Source of the DNA: Firm-04 sp045600205
GTDB lineage: Bacteria; Bacillota; Clostridia; Oscillospirales; Ruminococcaceae
Reading direction: 5' to 3'
Length of the DNA stretch: 10,304 nt
Assembly: GCA_045600205.1 (NCBI GenBank)
Contig: JAZRXM010000043.1
Span: 1-10,304 of the forward strand
A program made the translations under genes and the position numbers. This document shows, piece after piece, positions 5,674 to 10,304 of this stretch. The notes below the pieces were generated by a model, which searched no databases, was not told the origin of the DNA, and saw only the letters and a list, made by a program, of their open reading frames with translations. Within the stretch, counting starts at the first letter, position 1. Each line of letters opens with the position of its first letter.

Positions 5674-6888
5674 TCATCGTTTCGGCGAAAATGATATCAA
5701 AAACGTATTGATATGTTCTTTGCTTTCCGCATGAATCTTCCCGTTATGCTTTCGGACTATCGAATCTGCGATGGATAGTCCAAGCCCGTAACTACCGTCG
5801 CTACGCGCTTTATCGACACGATAAAACCGCTTGAAGATGTTTTTGCAGTCCGCCTTGGAAAGCTCTGCCCCCTTACTTGCAACCGACAGTTCACAGGAGT
5901 CCGCAGTTTTTGTCAGCTTCACGTTGACTGTACTGTTTTCATCCGCATATTTCAGTGCATTGTCCAGCAGAATGTCCACCATTTGTTTGAGCTGCACCGC
6001 ATCGCCATGCACCGAAATACCCTCACAGACAGCCGTTTGCAGTTCCATATTCCGTTCAAAAAACAGCGGCTCAAACGGGAGGATGCAATCCGACACCAGC
6101 TTACTGAAATCAACGGAAGTAAATTCATTTTTGGCGATACCGCCGTCCATTCTCGCAAGATTCAGCAGATTCTCCACCAGTCCGCGCATCCGTTTAGACA
6201 TCGAGAGAATATTCCGATTGCAGTCTTCTTTTTGCGCTTCCGAGTACACATCATCGCAAAGCATTTCTGCATTGGTCATGATGACGGTCAGTGGTGTTTT
6301 CAGTTCGTGCGAGGCATCTGCGATAAACTGCTTCTGCTCGTTCCATGCGGTTTCGACAGGCTTTGTCATCCATTCGGCAAGTAGAATACTGATTCCAAAA
6401 AGCAGCACATATGCGATGCTCCCGATGATAACTGCGTTTTTTGCCAGCGCTTTGAGCATTGCCTTTTCTGCTGATATATCTGCAAATACGATATGATTGG
6501 ATTTTTGAGATTTGGATTTATAGAATCTGAGGTCATATTGTTTGATGACGCCCACCTGATTTTTATTAGCCTCTGCATACTCCATCAGATTTTTCAGGAA
6601 TGCTTCATCAGACAAATCGTAAAAATCGTCACCGAATGCCGACAGTGTATGTTCTCTGCTAACGACAATCGTGAAAAGCGGCAGTATCATTTTGTCACCT
6701 TTTTTCTTTGGCAGTGCGCTCGGTGGATGTTTTCCGCCTTCCATGGTCAGGTTTTGCATCAACTGAAGGCTTTCGCGTTCCATATTCTGCTGTGTCAGCC
6801 GCATGATGCAGACAAAACCTGTACCAAGCAGAATCGTGACAATTGTCATCATCACAATGATAAATTTGATTTTCAGTTTTTTCAGCAT
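5674..6888 (-). CDS. Sensor histidine kinase, EnvZ/PhoR-like
   Basis: The 404-residue membrane kinase presumably autophosphorylates on sensing an external signal and passes phosphate to the regulator encoded just upstream. It has a transmembrane segment at about 8-29, an extracellular region of about 120 residues with no recognised sensor fold, and a second segment at about 151-171. A short linker with little room for a full HAMP domain follows. The H-box ADASHELKTPL places the phosphorylated histidine at H194. The N-box is DNALKYA (N310), the F-region FKRFYRVDK (about 352-360) and the G2 box GLGLSIA (about 368-374). The usual D-x-G-x-G of the G1 box is replaced by VASKGAELS, a drift seen in some of these kinases. 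The start codon overlaps the end of the regulator gene by 7 nt. The signal is unknown; the regulon suggests an envelope, phosphate or polysaccharide cue. Confidence 0.92.
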   Translation of the reverse strand: MLKKLKIKFIIVMMTIVTILLGTGFVCIMRLTQQNMERESLQLMQNLTMEGGKHPPSALPKKKGDKMILPLFTIVVSREHTLSAFGDDFYDLSDEAFLKNLMEYAEANKNQVGVIKQYDLRFYKSKSQKSNHIVFADISAEKAMLKALAKNAVIIGSIAYVLLFGISILLAEWMTKPVETAWNEQKQFIADASHELKTPLTVIMTNAEMLCDDVYSEAQKEDCNRNILSMSKRMRGLVENLLNLARMDGGIAKNEFTSVDFSKLVSDCILPFEPLFFERNMELQTAVCEGISVHGDAVQLKQMVDILLDNALKYADENSTVNVKLTKTADSCELSVASKGAELSKADCKNIFKRFYRVDKARSDGSYGLGLSIADSIVRKHNGKIHAESKEHINTFLISFSPKR

Positions 6889-7559
6889 GATGATTCGCTC
6901 TCCAGATGATACCCCAGCCTGCGGACGGCAATGATCTGAATGTCAGAATCAATGCTTAGGAGTTTTTTGCGAAGAAATCCGATATAGACCTCCACATGGT
7001 TTTCCACAGCGTTTGAGTCATATCCCCAGACCTTGACCAGCAGGCTTTCCTTAGAAATATGGTTCTTTCCCGTGACCATCAGCATCCGCATGAGTTCAAA
7101 TTCTCTGGACGAAAGACGAATGCTTTTTTCACCACACAGAAGCGATGCTGATTCCAGATCAAGTGTCGTGTTTCCAAATACGATTTCATTTGTCTGTGAA
7201 CCCTGACGGCGCAGGAGCGCATGAATACAGGCAAGCAGTTCTCTTGAATCGAATGGTTTTGTGAGATAGTAGTCCGCGCCTGCATTCAGTCCACTGACTT
7301 TATCTTCCACATCCGATTTCGCCGTCAGCATTAAAATCGGCACGCCGCAATGCTTTTCACGAACGCTTTTGGCAACCGCATACCCATCCTTTTCAGGCAT
7401 CATGACATCCAGGATCACCAGATCATATACATTCGTCAGGATATAGGCTTCTCCGTCCGCACCGTTGTAAACGGCATCCACTTCGTAGCCTTTGGAGGAA
7501 AGCATCAGTTTCAGCGAATCCGCAAGTATTTTTTCATCTTCGACAATCAGGATTTTCAT
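6882..7559 (-). CDS. OmpR/PhoB-family response regulator
   Basis: The 225-residue protein has a receiver domain (about 1-115) with acidic pocket E7-D8, phospho-acceptor D51 in LVILDVMMP, T79 and K101 in LTKPF, then a winged-helix DNA-binding domain (about 125-223) ending in VEVYIGFLRKKL and VRRLGYHLE. I chose the ATG at 7559 over an upstream in-frame one at 7592, because the longer start would overlap the -10 region and the domain begins directly with MKILIVEDE. AGGAAGGGTGG just upstream supplies the ribosome binding site. It is paired with the kinase by a 7-nt overlap. OmpR-type proteins bind direct repeats with 10-11-bp spacing, and such repeats (TTCAGC-N5-TTCAGC) precede both this operon and the divergent one, so it probably activates both. 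Confidence 0.95.
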   Translation of the reverse strand: MKILIVEDEKILADSLKLMLSSKGYEVDAVYNGADGEAYILTNVYDLVILDVMMPEKDGYAVAKSVREKHCGVPILMLTAKSDVEDKVSGLNAGADYYLTKPFDSRELLACIHALLRRQGSQTNEIVFGNTTLDLESASLLCGEKSIRLSSREFELMRMLMVTGKNHISKESLLVKVWGYDSNAVENHVEVYIGFLRKKLLSIDSDIQIIAVRRLGYHLESESSC

Positions 7560-7583
7560 TCCAATTCCACCCTTCCTGATACT

Positions 7584-7615
7584 ATTATACATAATTTCGC
7601 TGAATTCAAGCTGAA
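7584..7615 (-). promoter_or_regulatory. Regulator-operon promoter with a TTCAGC direct repeat
   Basis: On the minus strand, two TTCAGC copies (7610-7615 and 7599-7604) are 11 bp apart. The second lies 9 bp upstream of a perfect TATAAT (7584-7589). No good -35 hexamer is present at the right distance, which fits activation by a bound OmpR-type regulator. This would make the two-component operon autoregulated. Confidence 0.7.
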
Positions 7616-7678
7616 AATGCCGATTTCATCAATTATACCTCTGTTTCATCACCTGCCCGTCACAGAACAGGCGGTGCT

Positions 7679-7710
7679 TTCAGCGTCAATTCAGCGCATA
7701 CAGATATAAT
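7679..7710 (+). promoter_or_regulatory. VTC-operon promoter with the matching TTCAGC direct repeat
   Basis: TTCAGC occurs at 7679-7684 and 7690-7695, again 11 bp apart, and is followed after 9 bp by TATAAT (7705-7710). Geometry and hexamers match the divergent promoter exactly, although the spacer bases differ. The expected start point is near 7717, giving a leader of about 20 nt before the ATG at 7736. Activation by the response regulator encoded next door is the simplest reading. Confidence 0.7.
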
Positions 7711-7735
7711 GAAAGCAATGGAAAGAGGTGATTCT

Positions 7736-8404
7736 ATGAATTTCAGACATGAGGTGAAACATGAGATCAACCGCTCTGACATGCTGACGATTCGACAACG
7801 ATTACGCGCTGTTGCGTATCCCGATGTCCATGCCGTGAACGGCTTGTATCACATCCGAAGCCTTTACTTTGACAACCTGGATGACAAGGCTCTGTTAGAA
7901 AATATCAACGGTCTTAGCAGACGCGAAAAATTCCGTATCCGCTACTATAACAGCGATACATCCGTTATCCATCTGGAAAAGAAAAGCAAAACCGGCGGTC
8001 TTGGCAGCAAGGAAAGTGCATCGCTGATCGCGAAACAGGCACAGCAGATCGTAGACGGTGATCTGGAATGGATGCTGCATTCCGATGCGCCGCTTGTCAG
8101 AGAACTGTATTCCAAAATGACAACACAGGGTCTACAGCCGAAAACCATTGTTGACTACACGCGAGAACCGTTTATATTTCCTGCGGGCAATGTGCGTGTC
8201 ACGCTTGACTACGACATCCGTAGCGGAATGCGCTGCATTGACTTTCTGGACGCAGACAGCGTGACCATACCCGTGACGGATACGATTCTATTGGAGGTCA
8301 AGTGGGATGCCTTTCTACCTGACATTATCCGCGATGCAGTGTCCCTCGACGGCAGGCGGGAGGGCGCGTTTTCCAAGTATGCGCATTGTCGTTTATACGG
8401 CTGA
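7736..8404 (+). CDS. VTC-domain protein (polyphosphate polymerase-like)
   Basis: The 222-residue protein matches the VTC domain, which in yeast Vtc4 makes polyphosphate from nucleoside triphosphate within a basic tunnel and belongs to the CYTH/triphosphate-tunnel fold. Expected tunnel features are visible: RHEVKHE at the start (K8), IRSLYFDN (40-47), KFRIRYY (65-71), HLEKKSK (79-85), VDYTREPF (139-146), VRVTLDYDIR (153-162), LLEVKWD (185-191, E187 and K189) and FSKY (212-215). There is no membrane segment, so it likely acts in the cytosol, perhaps against the DUF4956 membrane protein encoded next. The ATG at 7736 is supported by AGAGGTG (7724-7730). An ATG at 7709 lies inside the -10 box and cannot be the start. 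Bacterial members are less well studied, so whether it makes polyphosphate or uses another phosphate substrate is inference. Confidence 0.9.
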   Translation: MNFRHEVKHEINRSDMLTIRQRLRAVAYPDVHAVNGLYHIRSLYFDNLDDKALLENINGLSRREKFRIRYYNSDTSVIHLEKKSKTGGLGSKESASLIAKQAQQIVDGDLEWMLHSDAPLVRELYSKMTTQGLQPKTIVDYTREPFIFPAGNVRVTLDYDIRSGMRCIDFLDADSVTIPVTDTILLEVKWDAFLPDIIRDAVSLDGRREGAFSKYAHCRLYG

Positions 8405-8428
8405 AATATTATAAGGAGATTCGAAAAA

Positions 8429-9100
8429 ATGAGTTTTAGTGATATTTTCAAATCCAATTTTCTGGAAAATGTAACGAGCGTCAGCATTCTGGACATGATT
8501 ATTGCCATTGTGCTTGCGTTCGGACTGGGAATGTTTATTTTTCTCGTTTACAAAAAGACCTATTCAGGCGTGATGTATTCTTCAAGTTTCGGCACAACGC
8601 TTGTGGCGCTCACCATGATCACCACAGTTGTTATCCTCGCGGTGACAAGCAATGTCGTGCTTTCGCTCGGTATGGTCGGTGCATTGTCCATTGTCCGTTT
8701 CCGTACCGCCATCAAAGAGCCGCTGGATATTGCATTTCTGTTCTGGTCGATTGCGGTCGGCATCATTCTTGCGGCAGGCATGATTCCGCTGGCAGTCATC
8801 GGCAGCGTGGTCATCGGCGCGATTTTACTGGTATTTGTCAACCGCAAATCCTGCAAAAATCCGTACATCGTTGTGCTGCAATGCGAAAATTACGAAACGG
8901 AAAAGAAAGCTCTGGCTGAACTGATACATCATACCGAACGCTGTGTGGTCAAAAGCAAAACCGCACGTAAACAGCAGGTGGAACTCAATCTGGAAGTGCG
9001 CCTGAAAGACGAAAACACCGATTTTGTCAATGCGCTTGCGGATATGCAGGGCGTACAAAGCGCGGTGCTGGTCAGCTACAACGGCGACTATATGGGATAA
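8429..9100 (+). CDS. DUF4956-family membrane protein
   Basis: This 223-residue protein has hydrophobic segments at about 20-40, 56-75, 76-88 and 101-136 (probably two helices) and a soluble C-terminal part from about 140. Between the segments is the family's most conserved stretch, SLGMVGALSIVRFRTAIKEP (79-98), with charged R and K residues inside an otherwise membrane-like region. The C-terminal part resembles a small alpha/beta regulatory domain of mixed charge. It follows the VTC gene after 24 nt, with TAAGGAG at 8411-8417. DUF4956 genes commonly sit beside VTC and CotH genes, as here. A membrane partner that exports, channels or anchors the VTC product is a reasonable guess, but no biochemical role is established that I know of. 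Confidence 0.9.
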   Translation: MSFSDIFKSNFLENVTSVSILDMIIAIVLAFGLGMFIFLVYKKTYSGVMYSSSFGTTLVALTMITTVVILAVTSNVVLSLGMVGALSIVRFRTAIKEPLDIAFLFWSIAVGIILAAGMIPLAVIGSVVIGAILLVFVNRKSCKNPYIVVLQCENYETEKKALAELIHHTERCVVKSKTARKQQVELNLEVRLKDENTDFVNALADMQGVQSAVLVSYNGDYMG

Positions 9101-9112
9101 GGATGAGGATTC

Positions 9113-10304
9113 ATGTCTGCAAGTAAAAATATCGAGAAAATCTGTGTTGTCATCACGGCGTTGACGATTCTGTTGGCTTTTATATTCTGCAACGGGCAGG
9201 CATTCGGCGTTCGGATTTCGGCAAGTGCAATGGGCTATGAACACCGCCTGTTTGACAACACAAAAGTCCACAAGTTGGATATTGTCATGAACGACTGGGA
9301 CGGCTTCATCGAAACCTGCGAATCTGAGGAATATTCCAACTGCAATGTCGTAATTGACGGAGAAATCATCAAAAATGTCGGCATTCGGGCAAAAGGCAAC
9401 ACCTCGCTGAGTTCCGTCAGAAGCATGGACAGTCAGCGGTACAGCCTGAAAATCGAATTTGACCAGTATGACAACACCAAAAGTTATCACGGGCTTGATA
9501 AGCTGTGCCTCAATAACATCATTCAGGACAACACCTATATGAAGGATTATATGGCGTACACTCTGATGCACGATTTTGGCGTGGATGCGCCGCTTTGCAG
9601 TTATGTTTACATCACGGTCAACGGCGAAGACTGGGGACTGTATCTGGCAGTTGAGGCAATCGAGGATGCTTTTTTGCAGCGCAACTACGGCAGAAACTAC
9701 GGTGACCTGTATAAGCCGGATTCCATGAGTTTCGGCGGCGGACGCGGCAACGGAAAAGAATTTAAGATGCCCGAAGCGATGAAAAATCGGGGCAATGAAA
9801 ACTTTGATGACGCCAAAATGCCCTTTGATCCGAACAATATGCCCGATTTCGGCGGCATGGATTTCTCGCAGTTCGATGAAGGGAATCTACCCGATTTCGA
9901 AAACGGAAAAATGCCCTCCGATTTTGACCCATCCGAAATATTCGGCGGGAAAAATGGCAAAGATGGAGGCGGTTTCGACAGGGGCAGCAATGACGTCAAG
10001 CTGAACTACACCGATGACAGTTTTGACAGCTATTCCAATATTTTCAACAGTGCTAAAACTGCTGTTACTATCGCAGATAAATCGCGGCTGATCCAATCCC
10101 TGAAACAGCTCAGTCAGTACGAAAATCTCGAAGAAATTGTCGATATGGACGAGGTGCTGCGGTATTTTGTTGTACACAATTTTCTCTGCAACGGTGACAG
10201 CTATACGGGACAGATGGTTCACAACTACTACCTCTACGAAAAAGACGGTCAGATGTCCATGATTCCATGGGACTATAATCTTGCGTTCGGCACATTCCAA
10301 GGCG
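9113..10304 (+). CDS. CotH-kinase-family protein, 3' end beyond the window
   Basis: 397 codons are present and the frame is still open at the window edge. The start at 9113 follows GAGG (9105-9108), 12 nt after the DUF4956 stop. A hydrophobic segment (about 10-30) is a signal peptide or anchor, so the protein acts outside the membrane. CotH proteins are secretory-pathway-like kinases; Bacillus CotH phosphorylates spore-coat proteins. Family hallmarks seen include IRAKGNTSL (91-99), RYSLKIEF (109-116), LDKLCLNN (128-135), WGLYLAVEAI (174-183), VVHNFLCNGDSYTGQ (353-367), HNYYLYE (370-376) and IPWDYNLAFG (384-393), whose D387 is the likely metal-binding aspartate. Residues about 203-297 form a disordered-looking insert rich in M-P, D-F and G-G. 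As the last visible operon gene, it probably phosphorylates or modifies a surface protein or polymer tied to the VTC-DUF4956 step; the substrate is unknown. Confidence 0.9.
   Translation, partial: MSASKNIEKICVVITALTILLAFIFCNGQAFGVRISASAMGYEHRLFDNTKVHKLDIVMNDWDGFIETCESEEYSNCNVVIDGEIIKNVGIRAKGNTSLSSVRSMDSQRYSLKIEFDQYDNTKSYHGLDKLCLNNIIQDNTYMKDYMAYTLMHDFGVDAPLCSYVYITVNGEDWGLYLAVEAIEDAFLQRNYGRNYGDLYKPDSMSFGGGRGNGKEFKMPEAMKNRGNENFDDAKMPFDPNNMPDFGGMDFSQFDEGNLPDFENGKMPSDFDPSEIFGGKNGKDGGGFDRGSNDVKLNYTDDSFDSYSNIFNSAKTAVTIADKSRLIQSLKQLSQYENLEEIVDMDEVLRYFVVHNFLCNGDSYTGQMVHNYYLYEKDGQMSMIPWDYNLAFGTFQG

Noticed and set aside
7624..7651. Direct repeat TTTCATCA (7624-7631 and 7644-7651) between the two divergent promoters
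   Set aside because: It is a short repeat of 8 bp in AT-rich DNA with no matching position relative to either promoter. The TTCAGC repeats explain the region better.
8825..9571. 248-codon minus-strand open frame across the DUF4956-CotH junction
   Set aside because: It spans two well-supported plus-strand genes and lacks a ribosome binding site or family resemblance.

Overview
The window looks like a low-to-mid GC Firmicute chromosome, most likely a Ruminococcus-like member of the Oscillospiraceae. The grounds are a dockerin-bearing secreted protein, a BspA-type leucine-rich-repeat (LRR) surface protein, strong consensus promoters (TTGACA-17-TATAAT), AGGAGG-type ribosome binding sites and many rho-independent terminators. 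This is inferred from gene content and style; no rRNA or tRNA is present to confirm it.

Left part (1-3500). Bases 1-574 hold no convincing gene. They contain a leftward promoter with a hairpin leader for a gene beyond the left edge, a 22-bp tandem repeat array, a long AT-rich hairpin and a minus-strand terminator. Two minus-strand units follow. The first (promoter 2405-2433, terminator 394-435) encodes a secreted LRR protein and a 31-residue peptide. The second (promoter 3331-3359, terminator 2517-2560) encodes what looks like the surviving C-terminal piece of a related protein and a 38-residue peptide. The two units are paralogous in layout: the larger products share a C-terminal domain (GTSLLL...ILRHYFT), and each is followed by a tiny gene whose ribosome binding site overlaps the larger gene's stop codon. 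The two peptides are related to each other (Y...EL.I..F...D..TTS). This repeated pairing is the least explained feature of the window.

Right part (3500-10304). Two divergent units face away from a shared control region at 7560-7735. Leftward lie an OmpR-type response regulator, a sensor histidine kinase (7-nt overlap) and a dockerin plus beta-helix carbohydrate-binding protein. Rightward lie a VTC-domain (polyphosphate-polymerase-like) protein, a DUF4956 membrane protein and a CotH-kinase-family protein cut by the window end. The direct repeat TTCAGC-N5-TTCAGC sits 9 bp upstream of a TATAAT box in both orientations. This suggests that the response regulator activates both its own operon and the VTC-DUF4956-CotH operon. 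Together they look like one regulon for an envelope or surface process that combines phosphate-polymer or phosphoryl-transfer chemistry with a polysaccharide-binding, dockerin-attached protein. The exact function is not known from the sequence.
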